Positions 7,766 through 16,655 of a stretch of DNA of 64,000 nucleotides are shown here, piece after piece. Under the pieces are notes generated by a model. It worked only from the letters and a program-made list of their open reading frames with translations. It did not search any database and was not told where the DNA came from. The stretch's first letter is position 1. Each line of letters begins with the position of its first letter. Both the position numbers and the translations under genes were made by a program. The stretch is from Phaeocystidibacter marisrubri (GTDB taxonomy: Bacteria > Bacteroidota > Bacteroidia > Flavobacteriales > Schleiferiaceae), in the NCBI RefSeq assembly GCF_008933165.1, contig NZ_WBVQ01000002.1, forward strand, positions 143,569-207,568. The letters are read 5' to 3'.

Positions 7766-9238
7766 CTAAAATCTATACCTCACTCCCACTCCAAAGCTCA
7801 TCCTCGTGAAACGGTTTCGGTTCAAGAGTGGATCGGAGGTTACAGGGAGTCTGAATGATGTTCGAAGGAATACGCTCCAATCATCGGTCCAGTGGTACGA
7901 GATTGCCGGACGAAGAATGGCATCCACACCCCACGCTGTCGTGGATTGAAACTCATCACTCACATAAGTTGTACTTCTGAAGTTTACTCCACCTTGTAGT
8001 TTCACTCCCCATGACCCGCTTCTCCATTCGTAACCCGCCACTAATGGAATCTGAACATACGAGGTAGTGATGTGCGTGCGCTTGGTGCGTGACACCTGGC
8101 TTAAAGTCGAATCAATATCGGTGGTAATAATTGTGTCTGTGTAGCTCGTATAGGTGGTATCGTAGCGGTACTCACCGGTATAATAGCCTGTAATCACCCA
8201 ATATTTCACAACGGATGTATCAACACCAAACTCGAATGACGTTGAAGTGGTGGTATCATACTCAAGTACATTCTCCTTGTAATCCGTAGAAATAAAACCA
8301 CTGGTATTTACATAATGGGCACCCGTTTGGAAGGTCCATCCTTTCCAGTCATACCCGATTTCCAAACCCAACTCATTACTCAATAAGCTCGAATTTAGAG
8401 AAGGTGAAATGGCGTAATGTCCTTCTGCAAACATCCCCGTACTAGTGGCCGTTGATGAATTTATCAGGATAGAACTTGGACTTTCTGATGCCTCGCTCGC
8501 AGCGTCCTCTAGAGTTTCAGAACTCTCAACTTCTTCCTCAAGCGTTACCGTGCGTTCAATCTGATCTGTTCCGAGTGGATGATCGGAACGCGATACCCAT
8601 GATTTCTGTGCGAGTTCAATTCTAGGTGTTTCGTTGGCGAAGGCTTCGGATTCTGAACCAGGCACCTGATTCTCCATTGTAGTCTCTGGAACATCTGCAT
8701 TTGCACTTTGAGTCGCCAATGCCCCCGCTTCTGGTTGAACCTTCCTCACGTTGTTGGATGTTGGGGTTGACGCTGACGATAACTGAGATGGAGCCCCAAC
8801 CGTAGGAGTTGAAGACAGTGCATTATTAGAAGGTTGTGCCTCTGTATTCGCTGTAGAGGATGGTACGGACGCTTCTGTATGCCCTCCAGATGTACCCGAA
8901 GTTGACGATGAAGATACCACCGCTACGGATGACTCTTGAGAGGATATCTCCTTAGAATCAGGTTCATCCGAAAGGTTGGACTCTTCAATAGGAATAACCG
9001 TTTCAGACGAAGTTACCTCAGTTGATGGCTCGGTGTGAGACCAAGGTTGAACAAGCAATGCACTCAACGCCATAACTCCAAAAACCAACACAGTGAAGAG
9101 CCCCCATCTACGGCTGCGGTTCGGAGCAGTGGCAGGCGACTCATTCAAAAGTGATTCCATAGCAGCCCAATCGCCTTCCTGCATAGAGGTAGCCGATTCG
9201 TCAACTTTGTTCTTTATGGAGTTCCAGAGCTTACTCAT
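7766..9238 (-). CDS. Putative dual-membrane-spanning anti-sigma protein (inner-membrane helix, disordered linker, outer-membrane barrel)
   Basis: 490 residues in three parts. Residues 1-44 are a short cytoplasmic tail; 46-65 are one transmembrane helix (LFTVLVFGVMALSALLV). Residues 66-265 are a low-complexity linker rich in Ser, Thr, Glu and Pro. Residues about 270-490 are a predicted beta-barrel with alternating aromatic strands that ends in VGVRYRF, the terminal aromatic expected of an outer-membrane protein. The start overlaps the upstream ECF sigma gene stop as ATGA, so the two are translationally coupled. This matches the dual-membrane anti-sigma (Dma) architecture reported in Bacteroides thetaiotaomicron; sensing of the outer membrane and release of the sigma factor are inferred. 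The short N-tail would be the sigma-binding part. Confidence 0.7.
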   Translation of the reverse strand: MSKLWNSIKNKVDESATSMQEGDWAAMESLLNESPATAPNRSRRWGLFTVLVFGVMALSALLVQPWSHTEPSTEVTSSETVIPIEESNLSDEPDSKEISSQESSVAVVSSSSTSGTSGGHTEASVPSSTANTEAQPSNNALSSTPTVGAPSQLSSASTPTSNNVRKVQPEAGALATQSANADVPETTMENQVPGSESEAFANETPRIELAQKSWVSRSDHPLGTDQIERTVTLEEEVESSETLEDAASEASESPSSILINSSTATSTGMFAEGHYAISPSLNSSLLSNELGLEIGYDWKGWTFQTGAHYVNTSGFISTDYKENVLEYDTTTSTSFEFGVDTSVVKYWVITGYYTGEYRYDTTYTSYTDTIITTDIDSTLSQVSRTKRTHITTSYVQIPLVAGYEWRSGSWGVKLQGGVNFRSTTYVSDEFQSTTAWGVDAILRPAISYHWTDDWSVFLRTSFRLPVTSDPLLNRNRFTRMSFGVGVRYRF

Positions 9239-9807
9239 GAGAACATGGATTGAATATGTTGGTTCTTTCCTAATTCGTCTTGTAACATCTTCTTGGCCGA
9301 CTTCAAATACCGTTTGGTAGATCTTTCTGTCACCCCTAATTCAGCTGCAATCTCATGATGTTTATATCCCTCCATTTCGTGAAGCGTAAACACCAGTCTT
9401 TCATTATCCGGTAATTCGAAAATGATCTTCTTGATCTCTTCTGCGCTCATCGCTGAAACTACATCGTGAAAGAAATCTTCCGAAGCGCTCCCTTCCAACT
9501 CTTCTTCTGTTTCACAATACACCATCTGAAGTTTCTGAGCCTTGTTCTTTCTAAAGTCATCAATGGCAGTACGAACCATAATTGTAGATGCCCATGGCAT
9601 AAAACTCTGACGGTCGTCGTACTTATCCAAATTCGTCAAAACCTTCAAGAAGCCCGCATTTAGCAAGGCCAACGCGTCTTCTCTATTCTTCTTATATCGG
9701 TTACATGTGAGCATAAGTCGGTCGAAGCAATGTTGATATAACTCAAATTGCGCACGTCGGTTGTTCTTCCGACATTGTTGGATGACCGCTTCTAGATTTA
9801 TGCTCAT
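9235..9807 (-). CDS. ECF-type RNA polymerase sigma factor
   Basis: 190 residues from the ATG at 9807. Region 2 is visible as ALALLNAGFLKVLTNLDKYD and FMPWASTIMVRTAIDDFRK (about 46-87), and region 4 as LPDNERLVFTLHEMEGYKHH with the helix-turn-helix EIAAELGVTERSTKRYLKSA (about 130-175). This is the usual size and order for an ECF sigma factor. A longer frame to 9852 would pass through a GC-rich hairpin in the leader and adds no recognisable sequence, so I reject it. The partner anti-sigma is the coupled gene that follows. Confidence 0.9.
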   Translation of the reverse strand: MSINLEAVIQQCRKNNRRAQFELYQHCFDRLMLTCNRYKKNREDALALLNAGFLKVLTNLDKYDDRQSFMPWASTIMVRTAIDDFRKNKAQKLQMVYCETEEELEGSASEDFFHDVVSAMSAEEIKKIIFELPDNERLVFTLHEMEGYKHHEIAAELGVTERSTKRYLKSAKKMLQDELGKNQHIQSMFS

Positions 9808-9887
9808 CGATGATTTAAACTGCAATACCACCCCGAGAAACCGAGGTGGCATTACAGGTTTTTACTTCAAATTCTCGTTGAATATCG

Positions 9888-11093
9888 TTAATTAACGATG
9901 AGTCGTTGAGCAGTTACCGAGAACGGCGTACGAACTCGAACGAAATAAACACCGCTTGGCAAAGCTGAGAGTTTTACTTCATTGTATTCCGGTTTTACTG
10001 AAGTTACATTCTGACCGTTAATGGTGAACACATCTACCTCGCTCACGTCTAAAGCAGCATCCCAAGTCAGTACTGCATCACCTGCAGTTGGGTTCGGGAA
10101 TAGTTTCAAAGACTGAAGTAGATTCTCATCCATGGAGAGTTCAGCAGGATCAAGTACATTCACGGTAAAGCCTGTCTTGAACACAGGAGCACCGGTTGAG
10201 TCAAATGTGATGGTATCACAGAATGTGCTTGAACAAGTGTCTACGCCATCAGTAGCGAGGATGGTCAAACAAACATTATAGGATGCAGCTGTACTTGCAT
10301 AAGTGTGCGTTGGATACTGAACGTTGTAAACCGAACCATCACCAAAACTCCACATGTAATCAAAAATGTATCCTGCAGAAGTAGTTGAGATCTCTCCCAA
10401 GATAAGTTGACCATTGAAAACACCTGAGTTTACAGTATCAATCAAGAACTCGGCATTACAGGTAATCCTCGGTGAAGATCCGTTGTACCAAAGTGAATCC
10501 CAAGTGGCTGCACACGTTGTATCGCGTCTGAAAAAGATGCTCACAGGACCTGTGGTGAATGATGACTTAGGTACGGAAATGGAAGCGATGTTGATGTTAG
10601 ATGGGGATGAGTAATAGTATGACCCATTCACCACAAACTCGTTATCCACACTGGTCAGATTAGTCCAGTTCCACTCGCGTAAAGAAATTGCTTGAACTTC
10701 TAAATCAGTAGACGTGAACTCGGATTTGAGCATCGTTTGACAATCTGATGGATCACACGTGGAATAAATGAGTGTGTCATTAAACATAGATATCGATGGA
10801 TTCAAATAGAGTTTCTTCTGATAAAAAGTACCGTTACAATCAAAAGTTCCAAAGTGGACCGTGTCTAGCGTAGATGGAATCGTGAAGGAAGCTCTACCAT
10901 TACCAGATGTGTATTCTACCTGAGTAAAATCACGTGGATCAGCAATACTTGCTGCACCTTGATGGTTTTCATAGAGGAACACTGCAACACCTTGATGAAG
11001 CTGGGTGTTGCTGTAAACATCAACATCTAAGTTGACCTGTGCTAGGGCACCTAACGAAAAGGCGGCAAAAAGAAGGGATAGTAGTTTTTTCAT
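9888..11093 (-). CDS. T9SS type A cargo protein with a PKD domain
   Basis: 401 residues, signal peptide ending SLGALAQ (about 19). An N-terminal module (about 20-115) looks like a carboxypeptidase-regulatory or Ig-like fold (LDVDVYSNTQLHQGVAVFLYEN). A PKD-type domain lies at about 215-300 (YMWSFGDGS ... PTHTYASTAASYNVCL). Residues 329-401 are a type A sorting domain: LKLFPNPTAG, VDVFTINGQNV, LPSGVYFVRV, then a basic C-terminus. It should be secreted by T9SS and attached at the surface. No enzymatic motif was found. It ends about 80 bp upstream of the sigma factor and may or may not be co-transcribed with it. Confidence 0.85.
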   Translation of the reverse strand: MKKLLSLLFAAFSLGALAQVNLDVDVYSNTQLHQGVAVFLYENHQGAASIADPRDFTQVEYTSGNGRASFTIPSTLDTVHFGTFDCNGTFYQKKLYLNPSISMFNDTLIYSTCDPSDCQTMLKSEFTSTDLEVQAISLREWNWTNLTSVDNEFVVNGSYYYSSPSNINIASISVPKSSFTTGPVSIFFRRDTTCAATWDSLWYNGSSPRITCNAEFLIDTVNSGVFNGQLILGEISTTSAGYIFDYMWSFGDGSVYNVQYPTHTYASTAASYNVCLTILATDGVDTCSSTFCDTITFDSTGAPVFKTGFTVNVLDPAELSMDENLLQSLKLFPNPTAGDAVLTWDAALDVSEVDVFTINGQNVTSVKPEYNEVKLSALPSGVYFVRVRTPFSVTAQRLIVN

Positions 11094-11469
11094 AACAGTC
11101 GTGATTAGATTCTCTACTCACTACTACGGCAGGGGGTGTAGAGGGGTGACAGCAAAACGTAAAATACTTTTCATCCATGGTAAATCATGGAAATATCAAA
11201 CTTAAAATATTGAACTAACCAATTGATTAAAAGCATATTAACCTCAGAAAACAATGTCAACACTCCGACTATTGTTGTGGACACCTTCCATCATTCCAAT
11301 TCCAAACTTCGAGTAGAAGCATCTGTTTATAGTTCAATTTCTACCAATCAACGAAAACTGACCCCATCCCAAGCCACTTCCTCCTAATTTCGAAGTATTG
11401 AAAAGCAGATTAGGTTTTGTCCCCCCCTCCTCTTCCACACTCTGCTCTCAACCATTTAATTATTCTACG
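11094..11469. other. Intergenic region between divergent genes, no gene seen
   Basis: This 376-bp gap separates the T9SS gene at 9888 (minus) from the lipoprotein gene at 11470 (plus). I saw no coding signal, RNA or repeat beyond a weak inverted repeat around CCATGGTAAATCATGG (about 11175). An imperfect -7 box (TACGTTTT, minus strand, near 11157-11164) could belong to the T9SS gene. Confidence 0.4.
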
Positions 11470-11796
11470 ATGAAAAATTATTTTGTGTTGTTTGCACTAA
11501 CCCTTCTAGGCGCTTGTACCCCGGATATTACGGAAGAGGTTTACACGTATACACCGCCTAATTACTACCTCAAGTTTGCAGGACCTGAAAATTTTGTTTG
11601 GGAAGTAGATGGACAAAAAGGAACGGCAGACTCACTCAACGTGACTGGTAAAGTAAAGGTGAATGTGCGCGTTCAGTTGGATAAGCCAGCGAGTATCTCT
11701 TGCACACTCTACAAGGGCCAATACCCGACTTTCTACTACATCACTTCTTGTACGCCAGACTCCATCTACGAATTTGAAGTGCCCATCATTCGATAA
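11470..11796 (+). CDS. Small hypothetical lipoprotein
   Basis: 108 residues from the ATG at 11470, which opens directly onto a lipoprotein signal (MKNYFVLFALTLLGACTP, Cys16). A longer in-frame start at 11398 is a TTG without support. The mature protein has beta-rich sequence (YYLKFAGPENFVWEVDGQKG, VKVNVRVQLDKPASISCTLY) and contains two further cysteines. No family recognised. Its stop is 14 bp from the end of the convergent type B cargo gene. Confidence 0.55.
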   Translation: MKNYFVLFALTLLGACTPDITEEVYTYTPPNYYLKFAGPENFVWEVDGQKGTADSLNVTGKVKVNVRVQLDKPASISCTLYKGQYPTFYYITSCTPDSIYEFEVPIIR

Positions 11797-11810
11797 GCGG
11801 AGCCGTCAGT

Positions 11811-13463
11811 TTAGTACATCACATTGATGGATCCATTCACTTCATAAGGATCTCTGGCGAAAGCTCCCCAAGCACGAGCCACGATGAAGTACACCCCTTC
11901 AGAAACTTTTCTTCCGTTGGTGGTTCCATCCCATTCTTCGCCCAAGGTGGTGCTCTTAAACACAACTTTCCCCCAACGATTGAAGACGGTCCATTCTACT
12001 CTTTCTGCCGCATTGAAATGGGGAACATACGTATCGTTAATACCATCTCCATTGGGTGAAAAGACATTGGGTGTTTCCACAAACGGAGTGAAGGAAACCG
12101 CAGTGCATATTTCATCTGAACATCCTAAATCCGTTTCCACGCGAACACAGATTTGTGCCGGATCAAAATCTACATAAGTATGTGTGGCTGAAAAAGTAGA
12201 CACGGCTCCTCCTGGAGTGTAACTATTCGATTGACCATCGCCCCAGTCCACTTCTATGGAGCTAACTTGCAGTCCACTGGCAAGATTAACTTGTATGCTA
12301 ACTTCTGGATTCTGTGAAGGTTGAACATATACTCCATTGTTCACATAGCCTCCATCACCTGATACTTGGATGGATGTAATCACCGGGCTTTGTCCCACCA
12401 CTATGGTATCGAGCCATGTGGAATCTGGACAACCCGTATTGCTCTCTGCAAAAAGCTTCACGAAATATTCGCCCGGCGAGGTATAACAGTGACTCCCTGT
12501 GAAAGCAGTATCAATAGGTGAACCATCTCCATAATCCCACCAATATGTTGCCTGTGTAGAATCTAGAGACGATAAGTTGGTCCAATTTGCACAGAGCTCA
12601 TCGCACCCCTCTGTATCCGTATTGAGTTGTGTTTGAATGTAGGCCTTGGAATTCGGCACCACATAGACCGTATCATAGCTCTCACAGTTGTAAAAAAAAC
12701 TGATGTCATCCAATCCAAAATCGTTACCCGCTACCAAACTCGAAACGGTAATAATCTGAATGTTGGAGTTCCCCGTTGCGTTCGGCGTAGTAAAGGAAAA
12801 CTGTGCTCTGCTCCAAACACCAGCGCTATTAGGTGTACTGATTTGTGCTCCGATATTCTGTCCGTTCACTCGCAAAATAAGCGAGCCCGGAGGTGTAACA
12901 AAGGTGAGCATCCACCATGTCATGGTTACGGTTGTATTCGCTGGGAATGCCACATTCTGCTGCCAAAGAATCCTATTTCCTGAGGTTGAACCGTTTACGA
13001 GCATGTAGTTGCCAGATCCCGTAGTGTGATCTCCCCATGTCCCGAAGTTGGGATGAACAGAATTGGGATTAGTACCCACAGCATAGGTACCTTCATTCCA
13101 AATGGAAGTGGCATTGTAAACATACTGACTTGTAAACCCTGTATTTCCCGAGGTAAAATCTCCGTTCACGGCGGGAACATTACTAGCAGAGGTTCCTTTT
13201 AGGATGATGGTATCCGGCGTATTGCCAACAATCACATATGGAGTAGCACACGACGAACAGCTCAAACTTGAACTACCACTCCAATCATAGCTACTTGCAC
13301 CCGAAGCACTTAAATACACCGTATCGCCCACACAGGCCGAAGCGGTATCAGTATTGGCGCTTACATTGCATTGTGCAGACACCATCAAGGGAGTCAACAA
13401 GGCATTGATCACGCAAAAAAAACGCACCCAAATTCGTGGATTACCAAAAAGTTCTTTGAGCAT
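11811..13463 (-). CDS. T9SS type B cargo protein with PKD domains
   Basis: 550 residues with a hydrophobic N-terminal signal (INALLTPLMVSAQ, about 17-30). An Ig-like unit at about 31-85 carries CVGDTVYLSASGASSYDWSG and a cysteine-rich loop. Residues about 95-265 form a jelly-roll-like region with WNEGTYAVG and WWMLTF. A PKD-type unit follows (TYWWDYGDGSPIDTAF, HCYTSPGEYFVKL, about 300-345) and a second (VDWGDGQSNSYTPGG) at about 405-450. Residues 466-550 are the type B gliding-associated domain: NVFSPNGDGINDTYVP, TVFNRWGKVVF, EEWDGTTNG. It should be a large T9SS-exported surface adhesin-like protein; binding partner unknown. Confidence 0.85.
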   Translation of the reverse strand: MLKELFGNPRIWVRFFCVINALLTPLMVSAQCNVSANTDTASACVGDTVYLSASGASSYDWSGSSSLSCSSCATPYVIVGNTPDTIILKGTSASNVPAVNGDFTSGNTGFTSQYVYNATSIWNEGTYAVGTNPNSVHPNFGTWGDHTTGSGNYMLVNGSTSGNRILWQQNVAFPANTTVTMTWWMLTFVTPPGSLILRVNGQNIGAQISTPNSAGVWSRAQFSFTTPNATGNSNIQIITVSSLVAGNDFGLDDISFFYNCESYDTVYVVPNSKAYIQTQLNTDTEGCDELCANWTNLSSLDSTQATYWWDYGDGSPIDTAFTGSHCYTSPGEYFVKLFAESNTGCPDSTWLDTIVVGQSPVITSIQVSGDGGYVNNGVYVQPSQNPEVSIQVNLASGLQVSSIEVDWGDGQSNSYTPGGAVSTFSATHTYVDFDPAQICVRVETDLGCSDEICTAVSFTPFVETPNVFSPNGDGINDTYVPHFNAAERVEWTVFNRWGKVVFKSTTLGEEWDGTTNGRKVSEGVYFIVARAWGAFARDPYEVNGSINVMY

Positions 13464-13642
13464 TCACTCGGCTATTTATGAGAGATACAACACGTCCGTT
13501 TCACACGAAACTAACGCCTAATCTACTTATTAATACGTGAACATTCACTGAAATCGGGAAATAGGTAACTCTATTTGAGGCAGATTTATCAATGATGAAT
13601 CCCCGCTTCTTCGCACTGTACAATTTTCGCTAATTTCCCACC

Positions 13643-14482
13643 ATGGCTGAGAACCGACCTATCACCGTGGTCGACGCGAACAGTAAATCCGCGTCGAACG
13701 GTTTGTCAACTTTATGGAATTACAGAGAATTGCTGGGATCTCTATCTCGAAGAGATTTCCGAGTTCGGTTTGTTCAAACTCGACTGGGATATGTTTGGGC
13801 CATCATCCAACCCCTGTTTTTAATTGCCATCCTCACCTTCCTCTTTAGCAAGGTACTCAGCGTTAACACAGGCCATGCGCCCTATCCGCTCTTTGCGTTA
13901 AGCGGACAAATCCTCTGGTCGTTTTTCAGTTATTCGGCCGTACAAGGCGGACAATCGCTGGTCCAAGCGCAGCACATGATTCGAAAGATTTGGTTCCCGC
14001 GAATCGTACTCCCATTTAGCAAGGCAGGGGTAGGGTTGATTGATTTGGCCATAGGACTGGTACTACTGCTGGCCCTCATGCCTATCTTCAATATGCCGTA
14101 TTCGACTTCCATTGCTCTCATTCTTCTTGCCGTTCTCTTTACCGTAGTGGCAGGAATGGGAATCTCACTTTGGACATCCTCTCTAGGCATTAAATACAGA
14201 GATATTCAACACGCATTACCCTATGTCATTCAATTCCTGTTCTTCCTAACACCCGTTGCTTATCCCAGTGGAATTTTGGGCAGAGCCGTTGGAGAATCGA
14301 ATACATGGATCGCTTATCTGAACCCTATGGCTGGTCCGATTGATATCGCGCGTTACGGACTCTTTGGAAGTGAGATCAATTCATCCCATGTCTCCATCAG
14401 TTGCGCTATCGCATTTTTCGTTTTGATATCAGGTTGGATTTACTTCCACAAAGTTGAACGCAATATGGCAGACACCTTATGA
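13643..14482 (+). CDS. wzm: Polysaccharide ABC-transporter permease (Wzm/TagG type)
   Basis: 279 residues with six hydrophobic segments in the ABC-2 pattern. The N-terminal cytoplasmic motif LLGSLSRRDFRVRFVQTRLGYVW... (about 30-50, shown in part) is typical of O-antigen and teichoic-acid exporters, as is the late FLFFLTPVAYP motif. The start overlaps nothing upstream; the stop overlaps the ATP-binding gene as ATGA, so the two form one exporter. It should move a lipid-linked polysaccharide across the inner membrane. Context (glycosyltransferases and sulfotransferases downstream) supports a surface glycan substrate. Confidence 0.88.
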   Translation: MAENRPITVVDANSKSASNGLSTLWNYRELLGSLSRRDFRVRFVQTRLGYVWAIIQPLFLIAILTFLFSKVLSVNTGHAPYPLFALSGQILWSFFSYSAVQGGQSLVQAQHMIRKIWFPRIVLPFSKAGVGLIDLAIGLVLLLALMPIFNMPYSTSIALILLAVLFTVVAGMGISLWTSSLGIKYRDIQHALPYVIQFLFFLTPVAYPSGILGRAVGESNTWIAYLNPMAGPIDIARYGLFGSEINSSHVSISCAIAFFVLISGWIYFHKVERNMADTL

Positions 14483-15693
14483 GTAATCCGGCAATTGAAA
14501 TAGAAAACCTAGGGAAGGAATACCAACTTCACGGAGCGAAGTCCTCTACTCTTTTGGGAAAACTCACCAACTCACTGAAAAGAGATAAAGACACTTTTTG
14601 GGCGCTTCGCAATGTAAATTTGAACATCGAAGAAGGAAAGGTATTGGGCATCATTGGCCCCAATGGCGCCGGAAAGAGTACCCTACTAAAATTGCTTTCT
14701 AGAATCACGTATCCCAGCGAAGGGAAATTCACAGCAAGAGGGAGAATTTCAAGCTTGCTAGAAGTGGGGACGGGTTTCCATCCTGAATTGAGCGGCCTGG
14801 ACAACATTTTCTTGAACGGCTCCATCTTGGGAATGTCCAAGAGCGAAATTGAACGAGCCAAGGATGAAATCATTGACTTCTCTGGGGTTGAGAAGTTCAT
14901 CAACATGCCAGTGAAGCATTACTCCAGTGGAATGAAGGTACGTCTGGCCTTTTCTGTCGCCGCACATCTCACCGCTGAAATTCTCCTTATCGATGAAGTT
15001 CTAGCGGTTGGTGATGCCTCTTTTCAACGGAAGTGCTTGGAAAGAATGGAAAGTGTCTCCCAAAACCAAGGTAGGACGATCTTATTTGTAAGCCATAACA
15101 TGCGGGCCGTTAAGGACCTGTGTCACGATGCGGCTTACATTGACGGAGGTCAACTCACCCAGTACGGCACAGCAGATGAAATCACAAGGTTCTACCATCA
15201 ATCACTGGAGGAAAAGGCGCTAGATGTGCAACTGGAGGCACGAACCGATCGCGAAGGAACGGGCTCTGTAAAGTTGTCGCGCATGCGTTTTATAGCTGAA
15301 GACGGGACGGAATTGTCCCAACTTACCCCAGGAGAAACGGCTGTTTTAGAAGTGGGATACACGGGAGCTAAATCTCCCGAAGGTCTTAATGTTCGATTGA
15401 GCATTGGCAGAGAAAACGACGGTTTTATCTGTGCGCTATCCAACCATTTGGCAGGAGAGCACTTTGGAACATTACCTCCAAACGGCACTCTGCGTTGCAA
15501 GTTGGATAAAGTTCCCTTCATGACTGGAAAATACACGATCAATGCGCGATTAACCCAGCACAACATCATGACAGATGATGTGAAATCGGCTTTGGTATTT
15601 GAAGTAGGCGAAGGAGATTACTTCAACAGTGGCGACTTATTCAGCACAACACGCACTGGTGTTTACATCGATCAACGTTGGTCAGCGGAATAA
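14479..15693 (+). CDS. wzt: Polysaccharide ABC-transporter ATPase with C-terminal glycan-binding domain (Wzt type)
   Basis: 404 residues. The nucleotide-binding domain (1-240) shows Walker A GPNGAGKST (60-68), the signature YSSGMKVRLAF, Walker B ILLIDEVLAVGD and the switch histidine in SHNM. Residues about 245-404 are an extra beta-sandwich domain (SVKLSRMRFIAEDG ... GEGDYFNSGDLF), the position and character of the Wzt carbohydrate-binding domain that recognises the finished glycan before export. Translationally coupled to the permease. The final 12 bp overlap the 3' end of the convergent sulfotransferase gene. Confidence 0.9.
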   Translation: MSNPAIEIENLGKEYQLHGAKSSTLLGKLTNSLKRDKDTFWALRNVNLNIEEGKVLGIIGPNGAGKSTLLKLLSRITYPSEGKFTARGRISSLLEVGTGFHPELSGLDNIFLNGSILGMSKSEIERAKDEIIDFSGVEKFINMPVKHYSSGMKVRLAFSVAAHLTAEILLIDEVLAVGDASFQRKCLERMESVSQNQGRTILFVSHNMRAVKDLCHDAAYIDGGQLTQYGTADEITRFYHQSLEEKALDVQLEARTDREGTGSVKLSRMRFIAEDGTELSQLTPGETAVLEVGYTGAKSPEGLNVRLSIGRENDGFICALSNHLAGEHFGTLPPNGTLRCKLDKVPFMTGKYTINARLTQHNIMTDDVKSALVFEVGEGDYFNSGDLFSTTRTGVYIDQRWSAE

Positions 15694-16548
15694 TCGCCAC
15701 CCTTTCTTTTTGCGCTTGGCTGCCTGACCGTGAAAAAGCTTGTACATGTATTCCGACCCTTCGGCAGATGGCAAACTGGTTTGGGGTTTCAATTTCCAAT
15801 CGCTTGCATCATACCCGTGCTTTTCGAGGAATGGATTGAAGACATCGCCGTACATTTCAACGTCTTCAGGCGTAAACCACCTGCGCCAACTGCCATAGCT
15901 CTTGGATCTGGCAACGTGCGAAAAACGCTGATCTTCGGCGTCTTTGCTTGAAATCTTGAGTCCGAGGTATTCCTCGAGTTCATCTAGCTTTCCATCCATG
16001 AAGTCTTCATACTTCAAAATCAACCAATCTCGTGAGGACGCTTCATCAATAAAAGAATCGACCCCTTTCAATTGATTCTTTTGGCGTTCTTTCCATGAGG
16101 CGATACGCGCTGGACTGGTTGAGAAAAGTGCATAAAACGGAACATCAGACGGGTGCTTCTCTTTGAATTGCGTCAAGCGTATGGCCCGCTCAAACTCCTT
16201 TTCATCCGGACGATGGCGATGGAACCAGCGGTAGAAAAATCCCGAAATCCATCGATCGCGGGGATCTCTATTAATGAAGATCTTCTTGTCAAAATCCGAA
16301 TAATCTGCGAGCATACTTTCTGGAGTGGCGCCATTGCCTGCAACCGTTGGCATCAAGGCTTTGATAAGCGTATGCTCCGCCAGCGGAAAGCTCGTTCCAT
16401 CCAATTTTACAAAGTCATCTCCGCTCCTTTTCACCGGTTCAAAGACTTCCATAACCTCCACATTGAGGTCAGACTCCATAGCCTGCTTAATTCGAATATG
16501 CAGTGCCGTAGTTCCACTTTTGGCCAAGCCATAAATAAGTATGCGCAT
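15682..16548 (-). CDS. Sulfotransferase-family protein
   Basis: 288 residues from the ATG at 16548; upstream in-frame starts up to 16581 add no motif. The PAPS 5'-phosphosulfate loop is at the N-terminus (LIYGLAKSGTTAL, about 4-16), and the 3'-phosphate site is FINRDPRDRWISGFFYR. A later R(S/x)xxxGxWRRWFTPED-like stretch (SKSYGSWRRWFTPEDVEMYG) corresponds to the KxGxxGxW region of sulfotransferases. It should transfer sulfate from PAPS to a hydroxyl group, probably on a sugar, given the surrounding glycan genes. It is convergent with wzt (12-bp overlap) and divergent from the second sulfotransferase. Confidence 0.8.
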   Translation of the reverse strand: MRILIYGLAKSGTTALHIRIKQAMESDLNVEVMEVFEPVKRSGDDFVKLDGTSFPLAEHTLIKALMPTVAGNGATPESMLADYSDFDKKIFINRDPRDRWISGFFYRWFHRHRPDEKEFERAIRLTQFKEKHPSDVPFYALFSTSPARIASWKERQKNQLKGVDSFIDEASSRDWLILKYEDFMDGKLDELEEYLGLKISSKDAEDQRFSHVARSKSYGSWRRWFTPEDVEMYGDVFNPFLEKHGYDASDWKLKPQTSLPSAEGSEYMYKLFHGQAAKRKKKGWRLFR

Positions 16549-16655
16549 TCGGTAAAGATACATACCGATGTGAATTCTCAAACCCCAATCTCTCTGCAGA
16601 ATTACTTTCAGGATTGTAATGCAGATTGTACCTTCCCTATCACAACCTATTCCCC

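Noticed and set aside
9808..9852. N-terminal extension of the ECF sigma factor
   Set aside because: The extra codons come from a GC-rich hairpin in the leader (stem near 9822-9844) and carry no conserved sequence. The hairpin has no T-tract, so I did not call it a terminator.
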